From positions 831,237 through 895,236 of the forward strand of contig NZ_FWYB01000002.1 of the NCBI RefSeq assembly GCF_900176505.1: 64,000 bases of DNA, in the 5' to 3' direction. Source of the DNA: Pedobacter nyackensis. GTDB taxonomy: Bacteria; Bacteroidota; Bacteroidia; Sphingobacteriales; Sphingobacteriaceae. Numbering within the stretch: the stretch's first letter is position 1; each line of letters opens with the position of its first letter. Of the stretch, positions 8,966 to 15,779 are shown piece after piece. Made by a program: the position numbers and the translations under genes. The notes beneath the pieces were generated by a model. The model had not been told where the DNA came from. It made no database searches and saw only the letters and a program-made list of their open reading frames with translations.

Positions 8966-9439
8966 ATGAGCTTTTATAATTTTTCAGAAGAAGATAACCC
9001 AGGTGCAGAAGATGAACATTTCATGCGTTTGGCCTTACAGGAAGCACAAAAAGCTTACGAGGCAGAAGAGATTCCAATAGGGGCAATTGTGGTTTGTAAG
9101 GGGCGTATAGTAGGTCGCGGGCACAATTTAACAGAGCAGTTAAATGATGTGACTGCCCATGCGGAAATGCAGGCATTTACAGCCGCTTCCCAAACGCTCG
9201 GCGGCAAATATTTAAAAGATTGTACTTTGTATGTAACCATTGAACCCTGCGTAATGTGTGCAGGTGCAAGTTATTGGACTCAAATTGGGAAAGTGGTATA
9301 TGGTGCCCCTGAGCCTAAAAGAGGATTTACAACCAAGAGTAGCAATTTATTACATCCGAAAACAGTTTTAAAAAGTGGGGTTCTGGCCCAGGAATGTGGC
9401 TCATTGATGAAAAAATTCTTCGAAAATAAAAGAGGTTAA
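8966..9439 (+). CDS. tadA: tRNA-specific adenosine deaminase
   Basis: Zinc-dependent deaminase expected to convert the wobble adenosine of tRNA-Arg(ACG) to inosine. The 157-residue protein carries the cytidine-deaminase-fold motifs: HAE at residues 65-67 (zinc ligand His and catalytic Glu) and PCVMC with zinc ligands Cys95 and Cys98. The segment IPIGAIVVCKGRIVGRGHN is typical of TadA, and the length matches. It follows csaA by 15 bp. Close relatives include guanine deaminases, but the N-terminal FMRLALQEAQKAYEAEEIPIGA favours TadA. Confidence 0.93.
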   Translation: MSFYNFSEEDNPGAEDEHFMRLALQEAQKAYEAEEIPIGAIVVCKGRIVGRGHNLTEQLNDVTAHAEMQAFTAASQTLGGKYLKDCTLYVTIEPCVMCAGASYWTQIGKVVYGAPEPKRGFTTKSSNLLHPKTVLKSGVLAQECGSLMKKFFENKRG

Positions 9440-9476
9440 AATGACAAAGCAGGGAACAAAACTTGACCCTGATTGT

Positions 9477-9484
9477 TATATTTG
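9477..9484 (+). promoter_or_regulatory. candidate -7 box of the superoxide dismutase promoter
   Basis: TATATTTG matches the Bacteroidetes -7 consensus TAnnTTTG exactly, 72 bp before the start codon. No good TTTG is present at the expected -33 distance, so the call rests on the -7 element and on the 116-bp gap that separates this gene from tadA. Confidence 0.4.
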
Positions 9485-9555
9485 CTGTTGAAGCCCGCAG
9501 ATGTTTAGTCTGTAGGTCCAAGTAATAATTTATTTAAATTTAAATCATAAATAGT

Positions 9556-10161
9556 ATGGCTTTTGAATTACCAGCGTTACCATACGCAACAGATGCATTA
9601 GAACCGCATATCGATAAACAAACTATGGAAATCCACCATGGTAAACATCACCAGGCTTATGTTACCAACCTAAACAAAGCTTTAGAAGGTAAACCGGAAG
9701 CAAACCAAAGCATCGAAGAAATCGTTAAAAATATCTCTAAATTTCCGATGGCTGTGAGAAACAATGGTGGTGGTCATTACAACCACTCTTTGTTCTGGGA
9801 AGTTATTGGTCCGAACAAAGGCGGCGAGCCTAAAGGTGAGTTAGCTGAAGCGATCAATGCAGCATTTGGTTCATTCGCAGATTTCAAAACTAAATTTGCT
9901 GAAGCTGGTGCAACTCGTTTCGGTTCAGGTTGGGCTTGGTTAAGCGTTGGTGCTGATAAAAAATTAGTTGTTTCTTCTACTCCAAACCAGGATAACCCTT
10001 TAATGGATATCGCTGAAGTAAAAGGTACACCAATTTTAGGTATGGACGTATGGGAACATGCTTACTACTTGAAATACCAAAACAGACGTCCTGATTATAT
10101 CGCTGCTTTCTGGAGCGTAGTTAACTGGGATGCTGTAGCTGAGCGTTTCAAAAAAGCTTAA
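9556..10161 (+). CDS. sodA: superoxide dismutase, Fe/Mn family
   Basis: Cytoplasmic enzyme converting superoxide to oxygen and hydrogen peroxide. All metal ligands are visible: His27 in MEIHHGKHH, His77 in [11 protein letters not shown], and Asp and His of MDVWEHAYY near the C-terminus. There is no signal peptide. The segment TPNQDNPL resembles the manganese or cambialistic types more than strict iron enzymes, so metal use is left open and the symbol is provisional. The length of 201 residues is normal. It has its own promoter-like -7 box and a terminator behind it, so it is probably monocistronic. OxyR is encoded 0.7 kb away. Confidence 0.95.
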   Translation: MAFELPALPYATDALEPHIDKQTMEIHHGKHHQAYVTNLNKALEGKPEANQSIEEIVKNISKFPMAVRNNGGGHYNHSLFWEVIGPNKGGEPKGELAEAINAAFGSFADFKTKFAEAGATRFGSGWAWLSVGADKKLVVSSTPNQDNPLMDIAEVKGTPILGMDVWEHAYYLKYQNRRPDYIAAFWSVVNWDAVAERFKKA

Positions 10162-10204
10162 TTTATTTTTCTGTCTCTCAAGACAGGAATAATTATATAG
10201 TAAT

Positions 10205-10238
10205 GGGCTGTATCCTAATGATACAGCCCTTTTTTTTG
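10205..10238. terminator. terminator, GTATC-core hairpin family
   Basis: GGGCTGTATC (10205-10214) pairs with GATACAGCCC (10220-10229) around CTAAT, followed by eight or more T. It lies between the converging sod and dinB-like genes. A second small hairpin (CTGTCT/AGACAG, 10171-10186) precedes it. Confidence 0.9.
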
Positions 10239-10254
10239 TATCTCGTCTTTTTGC

Positions 10255-10776
10255 TTAATCTCTGTTCCAGAATGCAGGTGGTTCTATGCCTAAGCCCCTA
10301 AGGTAAACAGTTCCTTGTGCGCGATGATGGATCTCGTTGTCAATAAAGTAAAGTATACTTGAAAAGACTTGTCCCTCGTATTGGCCAAATACCGTTGTCA
10401 TTTCCTGGAAGCGTTCTTCTGAGATTTGAGGCCAATATTCCATGATCTCTGCTGTCCCTTCGTCTAGCAGCCTTAAAAGACCTTCCTTTGTGCTGTCTTC
10501 AGGGTTTAAGGTATGTTTATCGAGACTTCCGGTGTTCTCCCAGTTGTCAGTCGCAATGCCTCTTATGCCCGGACCGCCAATGTCTATGATCTCCTTCATC
10601 ATCTCGGAGAATGTGCGCATGCCGCCAATACTGTAGTTAAATAATTTATCCTCAGGGAAGGCTTCTATCACACGTCTGGTAAGTCGACGGTGACCTAGCC
10701 ATGTATTTAACAGGTTATCAGAAGAAATGAATAAAGTCGATTCAGTAACGGTGTCGGTTGTGTTTTTCGTTGTCAT
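10255..10776 (-). CDS. DinB-like four-helix protein
   Basis: The 173-residue protein fits the DinB/YfiT superfamily: an N-terminal helix with WLGHRRLTRRVIEAFPEDKL, a second helix (MRTFSEMMKEIIDIGGPGI) and the C-terminal signature ILYFIDNEIHHRAQGTVYLRGLG. In this family three histidines usually bind a divalent metal. The HH pair near residue 152 is present, but the histidine expected in the second helix is not seen (IIDIGGPG there), so the metal site may be altered. Members include thiol-transferases and proteins of unknown role. The gene is downstream of oxyR on the same strand with about 100 bp between. Confidence 0.8.
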   Translation of the reverse strand: MTTKNTTDTVTESTLFISSDNLLNTWLGHRRLTRRVIEAFPEDKLFNYSIGGMRTFSEMMKEIIDIGGPGIRGIATDNWENTGSLDKHTLNPEDSTKEGLLRLLDEGTAEIMEYWPQISEERFQEMTTVFGQYEGQVFSSILYFIDNEIHHRAQGTVYLRGLGIEPPAFWNRD

Positions 10777-10879
10777 GGTTGATTTTTTTAATGATTAATC
10801 TTGTTTTGAGCTATTTGCTTATACAAAGAAAACCATGGCCACTGACAACCCTATGGCAGTCTGTTTTGAGGTGTTAAAA

Positions 10880-11812
10880 TTAAATTCCAATCACGTCTTT
10901 TTTCTTCTTCTGCTTCATTGTTTTCGGTATCACTGCAAGGATTTCTTCCTTAAGCGCATTAAGCATTCTTTTTTTAATGAAGTTTTTATGTGTCACCAGG
11001 CTGATTTCTCTAACCGGTTCAGGAGATTTGAAATGTCTTATTTTGCTAAGTTGCTTGCTGCTAAGCTCCTCTAAAGCCAGTTCCGGTAATAAAGTAGCAC
11101 CATTATTAATATCAACCATTCTGATCAGCGTTTCTACACTGCCCGTGTTATAGGTTAAGCCTTGAAGTCGGTTGTGTTTGGTAGAGCGGCAGATGTTTAA
11201 GACCTGCGAGCGCATACAATGCCCCTCGTTAAGTAGCCATATGTTTTCATCCTCCAGGTCATCCGCATCGATAGCCTTTTTTTTGTATAATTTGCTGTTC
11301 TTGCTGATATAAGTAACGAAATTCTCGTAATACAAGGGAAGCTCATTAATGGCGCTATCAACCAATGGTGTGGCCAGAATTCCGCAATCCAGTACGCCGG
11401 TTTTTAAATGGTGGATGATGTCTTCTGTAGTATATTCCCAGATGAGGAGCTTTAAATCCGGATATTTTTCCATCATTGCTGCAATAACTTTTGGTAAAAG
11501 ATATGGGGCGATGGTGGGGATGATGCCAACTTTTAATTCTCCGGTAACCTCCTGTTGCTGGCTGCTGATAATTTCCTTGATTTTTTGACTTTCCTGTAAA
11601 ACCAGACGGGCCTGTTCAATAACCTGAGCGCCAATTTCTGTTGGAACAACAGGTTGCTTGCTGCGATCAAAGATCTTAATGTTCAGCATCTCTTCCAGTT
11701 TTTGAACCTGCATGCTCAGGGTAGGCTGGGTAACAAAACACTTCTCAGCGGCACCTACAAAACTTCTGTAGGTGTCTACCGCTACGATGTATTCCAGTTG
11801 AACTAATGTCAT
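10880..11812 (-). CDS. oxyR: OxyR-type LysR regulator, peroxide sensor
   Basis: A LysR-family activator with an N-terminal winged helix (MTLVQLEYIVAVDTYRSFVG, then QPTLSMQVQKLEEML) and a C-terminal substrate/sensor domain. The sensor segment EGHCMRSQVLNIC places cysteines at residues 199 and 208, the same numbers and spacing as the redox pair of E. coli OxyR, so peroxide sensing by disulfide formation is strongly suggested. Target genes are expected to include catalase or peroxidases; none are adjacent, though sod and an AhpD-like gene are within 3 kb. A lysine-rich tail (KQKKKKD) ends the protein. Confidence 0.93.
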   Translation of the reverse strand: MTLVQLEYIVAVDTYRSFVGAAEKCFVTQPTLSMQVQKLEEMLNIKIFDRSKQPVVPTEIGAQVIEQARLVLQESQKIKEIISSQQQEVTGELKVGIIPTIAPYLLPKVIAAMMEKYPDLKLLIWEYTTEDIIHHLKTGVLDCGILATPLVDSAINELPLYYENFVTYISKNSKLYKKKAIDADDLEDENIWLLNEGHCMRSQVLNICRSTKHNRLQGLTYNTGSVETLIRMVDINNGATLLPELALEELSSKQLSKIRHFKSPEPVREISLVTHKNFIKKRMLNALKEEILAVIPKTMKQKKKKDVIGI

Positions 11813-11816
11813 ATAG

Positions 11817-11845
11817 CTAAAGTTTATTTACTTTAGCAAATATAT
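11817..11845 (-). promoter_or_regulatory. oxyR promoter -7 box with overlapping inverted repeat
   Basis: On the minus strand TATATTTG (11845-11838) matches the -7 consensus exactly, 26 bp before the oxyR start. Immediately downstream is a perfect inverted repeat, GCTAAAGT and ACTTTAGC with a 6-bp spacer (11817-11838), overlapping the last base of the -7 box and the expected start of transcription. This position suits autorepression. Confidence 0.5.
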
Positions 11846-11850
11846 CAATT

Positions 11851-12801
11851 TTAACTATGTTTGCTTAAGAAATCCTGATAAGCTAATTTAATGCCTTCCT
11901 CAAGTTCTACTTTATGCTTCCAGCCTAGTGCATGTAATTTGGAAACATCCATTAGTTTACGTGGTGTGCCATCAGGTTTACTGCTGTCGAAGGTAAGTGC
12001 ACCTTCAAACCCTACAATATTTTTGATTAACAAAGCCAGGTCTTTAATAGTCAGGTCTTCCCCGGTACCAATATTAACCAGTCCTTGTTCGTTATAATTT
12101 TCCATTAAAAAATAACAAGCATCAGCAAGGTCATCGGCAAACAGGAATTCACGCATAGGTGTGCCTGATCCCCATATGTTAACCTCAGCACTTTGATTAA
12201 CTTTAGCCTCATGAAACTTACGAATCAGGGCCGGCAATACATGTGAATTTTGTGGATGGTAGTTGTCGTTATAGCCGTACAAATTAGTAGGCATTACAGA
12301 AATGAAATTGCAGTTGTACTGGGCACGATAAGCATCGGCCATTTTAATGCCCGCAATTTTAGCAATGGCATAAGGCTCATTGGTCTCTTCAAGCAAGCCG
12401 GTAAGCAGGTACTCTTCCTTTAAAGGCTGAGGTGCAAGCTTAGGATAAATACAGCTTGATCCAAGGAACATCAGCTTTTTAACGCCCGTTTTGTAAGACT
12501 CATGAATAACGTTATTTTGGATACATAAGTTCTCGTAAAGAAAATCAGCCCGATAAGTGTTGTTGGCAACAATACCTCCAACCTTAGCAGCAGCCAGAAA
12601 AACATATTCGGGTTGCGCTGCAGCAAAGAAGTCGGTAACAGCTTGTTGATTGCGTAAATCAAGTTCAGCCGATGTTCTGGTGATCAGGTTGCTATAGCCT
12701 TCTTTCTGTAATTTACGGTAAATCGCAGAACCAACCATTCCCCGGTGTCCTGCAACATATATTTTTGCGTTTTTTTCCACGTATCTTAAATGAGATTTCA
12801 A
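11851..12801 (-). CDS. fcl: GDP-L-fucose synthase
   Basis: NADPH-dependent 3,5-epimerase/4-reductase that makes GDP-L-fucose for surface polysaccharide. It is an extended short-chain dehydrogenase: the dinucleotide motif GHRGMVGSA is at the N-terminus, FLGSSCIYP supplies the catalytic serine region, and YAIAK gives the catalytic Tyr and Lys. ATG at 12801 gives 316 residues, but GTG at 12780 would give a start [11 protein letters not shown] that looks more like the family. No GDP-mannose dehydratase gene is adjacent, which is the usual partner. It lies 38 bp upstream of oxyR on the same strand, but oxyR appears to have its own promoter in the gap. Confidence 0.93.
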   Translation of the reverse strand: MKSHLRYVEKNAKIYVAGHRGMVGSAIYRKLQKEGYSNLITRTSAELDLRNQQAVTDFFAAAQPEYVFLAAAKVGGIVANNTYRADFLYENLCIQNNVIHESYKTGVKKLMFLGSSCIYPKLAPQPLKEEYLLTGLLEETNEPYAIAKIAGIKMADAYRAQYNCNFISVMPTNLYGYNDNYHPQNSHVLPALIRKFHEAKVNQSAEVNIWGSGTPMREFLFADDLADACYFLMENYNEQGLVNIGTGEDLTIKDLALLIKNIVGFEGALTFDSSKPDGTPRKLMDVSKLHALGWKHKVELEEGIKLAYQDFLSKHS

Positions 12802-12817
12802 AAATACTAATTCTTGT

Positions 12818-12947
12818 CGTCATCGGGAGACTCTGGTATCTTAAAAGATACAAAAATTGGTCATGATAGTTTATGGTATGCGCTTTATGCGATAGATGTT
12901 GAGACTAACCTCAAAGATCTCCGAAGCAAATTAAATTCAGGATGACG
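12818..12947. repeat. intergenic element with inverted ends
   Basis: The 130-bp stretch begins CGTCATC and ends GATGACG, with further imperfect complementarity inside (CGGGAGAC against GATCTCCG). There is no coding potential. It looks like a degenerate dispersed intergenic repeat or small non-autonomous element; the short hairpin at 7065-7083 is followed by the same GATGACG. Only one full copy is visible here. Confidence 0.4.
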
Positions 12948-12969
12948 AGGTATAAAATAACTATTTGCC

Positions 12970-12977
12970 TAAGTTTG
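12970..12977 (+). promoter_or_regulatory. candidate -7 box upstream of trmB
   Basis: TAAGTTTG matches TAnnTTTG exactly, 17 bp before the GTG start of trmB, implying a very short leader. No TTTG is at the -33 distance, where the intergenic element ends. Confidence 0.35.
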
Positions 12978-12993
12978 TATAAAAAACTAAGCA

Positions 12994-13644
12994 GTGGGTA
13001 AAGATAAATTAAGAAAGTTTGCTGAAATTGATACCTTCCCTAATGTTTATCAGCTAGATGCTGGCAAAGAATTAAAGGGGAAATGGGCATCGCAGCATTT
13101 TAAAAATGAGCATCCTGTAGTGTTGGAGCTGGCATGTGGTAAAGGTGAGTATGCCGTTAGTCTGGCTAAATTGTTTCCAGAAAAGAATTTTATTGGAGTT
13201 GACCTGAAAGGCAACAGGATATGGAGAGGTGCCCGCACAGGGATGGATGAGGGAATTGCTAACCTGGCATTTTTGAGAATCCAGATTGAAGATATCATGG
13301 AATTCTTTGGCGAAAATGAGATAGATGAAATATGGATTACTTTCCCGGATCCTCAACCTCAGGATAGCCGTGAAAAGAAACGCCTAACCTACCCAGGGTT
13401 TTTAGATAAATACCGTACATTTTTAAAACCGGACGGTAAAATCAATTTAAAAACGGATAATGACGGTTTATATCTTTATACAGTTGAGAAAGTAGAAGAG
13501 CTTGGACTGAAATGCCATAAGAAAACAGATCAGTTGTATAAATCGGAATATTATGATGAGGTACTTTCTATCAAAACTCATTATGAACGCATTTATTTAA
13601 AACACGATAAAAGCATTAATTATATACAATTCTCTTTGGTGTAA
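12994..13644 (+). CDS. trmB: tRNA (guanine46-N7)-methyltransferase
   Basis: SAM-dependent enzyme adding m7G at position 46 in the variable loop of tRNA. The start is GTG: translation gives MGKDKLRKFAEIDTFPNVYQ, the usual N-terminus. The SAM-binding motif is VLELACGKGEYAVSLAKLFP followed by FIGVDLKGNRIWRGA, and the substrate motif is ITFPDPQPQDSREKKRL, a Bacteroidetes-like form of the FPDPWPKKRH motif. The 216-residue length is normal. It heads a run of four same-strand genes (trmB, ATL, AhpD-like, tag) with gaps of 0-39 bp. Confidence 0.95.
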   Translation: MGKDKLRKFAEIDTFPNVYQLDAGKELKGKWASQHFKNEHPVVLELACGKGEYAVSLAKLFPEKNFIGVDLKGNRIWRGARTGMDEGIANLAFLRIQIEDIMEFFGENEIDEIWITFPDPQPQDSREKKRLTYPGFLDKYRTFLKPDGKINLKTDNDGLYLYTVEKVEELGLKCHKKTDQLYKSEYYDEVLSIKTHYERIYLKHDKSINYIQFSLV

Positions 13645-13659
13645 TAGCTGAATTTTAAA

Positions 13660-13986
13660 ATGGAGCAATCATTCTACGACCAGGTTTTTGAGTTAGTAAG
13701 ACTAATCCCTAAAGGGAGAGTTACCTCTTATGGCGCCATTGCTAAAAGCCTGGGCGCTGGTGGCTCTGCCCGCATGGTTGGCTATGCAATGAGTAATGCC
13801 GGTCAGGCTCATCCGCCGGTTCCTGCCCATAGGGTGGTAAATAGCAGCGGACTGCTTACAGGGAAGTTCCATTTTGATCCGCCCGAGTTAATGCAGGAAT
13901 TGCTGGAGCAAGAAGGGATAGTTGTAAAAGGGGATAAAATACAGAACTTCAAAAAGCACCTTTGGGATCCTCTTGTAGAATTATAA
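13660..13986 (+). CDS. alkyltransferase-like protein (ATL)
   Basis: A 108-residue protein with the DNA-binding fold of O6-alkylguanine transferase: VFELVRLIPKGRVTSYGAIAK, the arginine-finger segment GSARMVGYAM, and the active-site segment VPAHRVV. The catalytic cysteine of PCHRV is alanine here (residue 56), so it cannot accept alkyl groups. Such ATL proteins bind O6-alkylguanine and hand the lesion to nucleotide excision repair. It is 15 bp after trmB and two genes before tag, which supports a role in alkylation damage. Confidence 0.92.
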   Translation: MEQSFYDQVFELVRLIPKGRVTSYGAIAKSLGAGGSARMVGYAMSNAGQAHPPVPAHRVVNSSGLLTGKFHFDPPELMQELLEQEGIVVKGDKIQNFKKHLWDPLVEL

Positions 13987-14025
13987 ATTGGATACCAAAT
14001 TTACTGGATTGTTTAATTTAATAAA

Positions 14026-14367
14026 ATGGGAAAACTAGTAGAAGAATTTAACGACTATCGGACTAAGATGAACGATAGGATCATGGAGACCGCCAATACC
14101 AATATCAAGCGCTTTTTTGCCTTAGATACCACTACTTATGCGGAAGGGGCATTGAACGTAAAAACTAAAGAAATGCTGGGGCTTGTAGCATCAATGGTGT
14201 TGAGGTGTGATGATTGTATCAAATACCATCTCGAAAAATGTTTCAATGAAGGTGTAAGTAATGAAGAAATCAATGAGGTGTTTATGATTGCCAATCTGGT
14301 AGGTGGCTCCATTGTGATTCCACATTACCGCAGGGCAGTTGAATATTGGGATGAATTAAGTTTGTAA
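14026..14367 (+). CDS. carboxymuconolactone decarboxylase / AhpD-like protein
   Basis: The 113-residue helical protein carries the family motif CDDCIKYH: Cys61, Cys64 and His68 in the CxxC...H arrangement that gives AhpD its thiol peroxidase-related disulfide activity. The preceding helix (KTKEMLGLVASMVLR) and the following EGVSNEEINEVFMIANLVGG also match. Catalysis of peroxide or other electrophile reduction is likely; decarboxylase activity is not expected. It is separated from the ATL gene by 39 bp and its stop directly abuts the tag start, so cotranscription is likely. Confidence 0.9.
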   Translation: MGKLVEEFNDYRTKMNDRIMETANTNIKRFFALDTTTYAEGALNVKTKEMLGLVASMVLRCDDCIKYHLEKCFNEGVSNEEINEVFMIANLVGGSIVIPHYRRAVEYWDELSL

Positions 14368-14931
14368 ATGATGGCAGAGCAAATCAGATGCGGGTGGTGC
14401 GGAACCGACCCTTTATATGTTAAATATCACGATGAAGAATGGGGTAAACCTGTTTATGATGATAAGGTCTTGTTTGAATTCCTTATTCTTGAAGGTGCGC
14501 AGGCTGGTTTAAGCTGGATCACTATTTTAAAAAGAAGAGAAGGCTATAAAAAAGCGTTTGCTGATTTTGACGTACAAAAGGTTGCAGCATTTACTGAGGC
14601 TGATGAGGAGCGTTTGATGAATGATCCCGGCATCATCAGGAACAAGCTAAAAGTTAAAGCAGCAATTACCAATGCCAAGCTATTTATTGCTATACAAAAG
14701 GAGTTTGGCACTTTTGCCGACTATATGTGGGGATTTCTTCCCAACAAACAACCGATCCTGAATAATGTGCTTAGCATGAAGGATGTTCCTGCAAGAACGG
14801 AAGTATCTGACGCCATTAGCAAAGACATGAAAAAACGAGGTTTTAAGTTCTTCGGAACGACCATTTGCTATGCCCATATGCAGGCAACAGGCATGGTGAA
14901 TGATCACGTTGTCGACTGCATCTGCAGGTAA
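14368..14931 (+). CDS. tag: DNA-3-methyladenine glycosylase I
   Basis: Base-excision enzyme that removes 3-methyladenine from alkylated DNA. The N-terminus IRCGWCGTDPLYVKYHDEEWG and the C-terminal CYAHMQATGMVNDHVVDC contain the zinc ligands of Tag (Cys8 and His21, then the late His and Cys). The helix-hairpin-helix region (AGLSWITILKRREGYKKAF) is typical. Two ATG codons are in tandem; the first directly follows the TAA of the AhpD-like gene. Length is 187 residues, as in E. coli Tag. The next gene converges from 14934 with almost no gap. Confidence 0.96.
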   Translation: MMAEQIRCGWCGTDPLYVKYHDEEWGKPVYDDKVLFEFLILEGAQAGLSWITILKRREGYKKAFADFDVQKVAAFTEADEERLMNDPGIIRNKLKVKAAITNAKLFIAIQKEFGTFADYMWGFLPNKQPILNNVLSMKDVPARTEVSDAISKDMKKRGFKFFGTTICYAHMQATGMVNDHVVDCICR

Positions 14932-14933
14932 GT

Positions 14934-15623
14934 TTATTTGTGCATTTCGTTATAAGCAGCTACAAAGGCCTTGATCAGTTTTGCATCAAAGCTTTCTGTA
15001 GCTTTTATGCGTTCGGCAAGGTCTTCATCATTGCTTAGCTTCTGCAACAACACGTTTTTAATCTGCTGGTTTTTACTGTCTGAATTGCCTGCGTTGACCG
15101 GAAGTTCTACCATCGGTCCGGTTCCAAAACGTTCTATAAAATAGCCTGTAGGACCTGCTTGTCTCGCCTGATCGTCTTGCCTGTTTCTTCCACCACCAAT
15201 TGTAATACCTACGCCGCCGCCTATTCCGCCAAAGCCACCTGTTCCACCTCCAATGCCAATACTTGGACGTATGCGGGTTCTTTTTTGCTGCGGCTCTTCA
15301 GCTCCGGTGTTACCACCAATGCTATATAGGTTCACTGCTCCGCGCGCTATAACTTTGAAAAAGCGAAGCTCCATGCGTTTCTTAATCAGGATAGGCTTGC
15401 TTACATAGGTATCCCCATTCCACAAAAACTCTTTAATGTCTTTGGCCTTAAACTGAGAAAGACTTTCGTCTTCATTTTTGAGTATGACGGTCGAAAAATC
15501 AGTGCCCTGTATCGTTCCTCTCACAAAATTCCCTTCCGAAATCACTACAATATCCTGAGCTTTTATCGCTACTGAGGCCAATAAAAGCATCAGGAGCATA
15601 GCATATTCTTTTATCCCTTTCAT
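14934..15623 (-). CDS. exported Gly-rich hypothetical protein
   Basis: I do not recognise this protein. It has an N-terminal signal peptide (MKGIKEYAMLLMLLLASVAIKAQ) with likely cleavage after KAQ. A small beta-rich domain follows (IVVISEGNFVRGTIQGTDF, VILKNEDESLSQFKAKDIKE, WNGDTYVSKPI), then a Gly-rich linker of about 30 residues (around 115-150) and an alpha-helical C-terminal part (LLQKLSNDEDLAERIKATES). The frame extends eight codons further upstream, but ATG at 15623 gives a cleaner signal peptide. It probably acts in the periplasm or at the outer membrane. It is divergent from polA. Confidence 0.7.
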   Translation of the reverse strand: MKGIKEYAMLLMLLLASVAIKAQDIVVISEGNFVRGTIQGTDFSTVILKNEDESLSQFKAKDIKEFLWNGDTYVSKPILIKKRMELRFFKVIARGAVNLYSIGGNTGAEEPQQKRTRIRPSIGIGGGTGGFGGIGGGVGITIGGGRNRQDDQARQAGPTGYFIERFGTGPMVELPVNAGNSDSKNQQIKNVLLQKLSNDEDLAERIKATESFDAKLIKAFVAAYNEMHK

Positions 15624-15728
15624 AATGATCAAATAACGGAAAATCATCCAGTATTAGTACCTTTATCCGAGTAAAATTAAATTGAAATCGGAACCCGATA
15701 AAACATAAATAATATTTCTAATGAAACC

Positions 15729-15744
15729 TGCATAAATTTATGCA
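15729..15744. promoter_or_regulatory. perfect 16-bp palindrome upstream of polA
   Basis: TGCATAAATTTATGCA is fully self-complementary and lies 35 bp before the polA start, in the 156-bp region between polA and the divergent exported protein gene. It could be an operator; nothing else in the window repeats it. Confidence 0.35.
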
Positions 15745-15779
15745 AGCTTCATAACCATTAAAAAACAAATTATATACTG

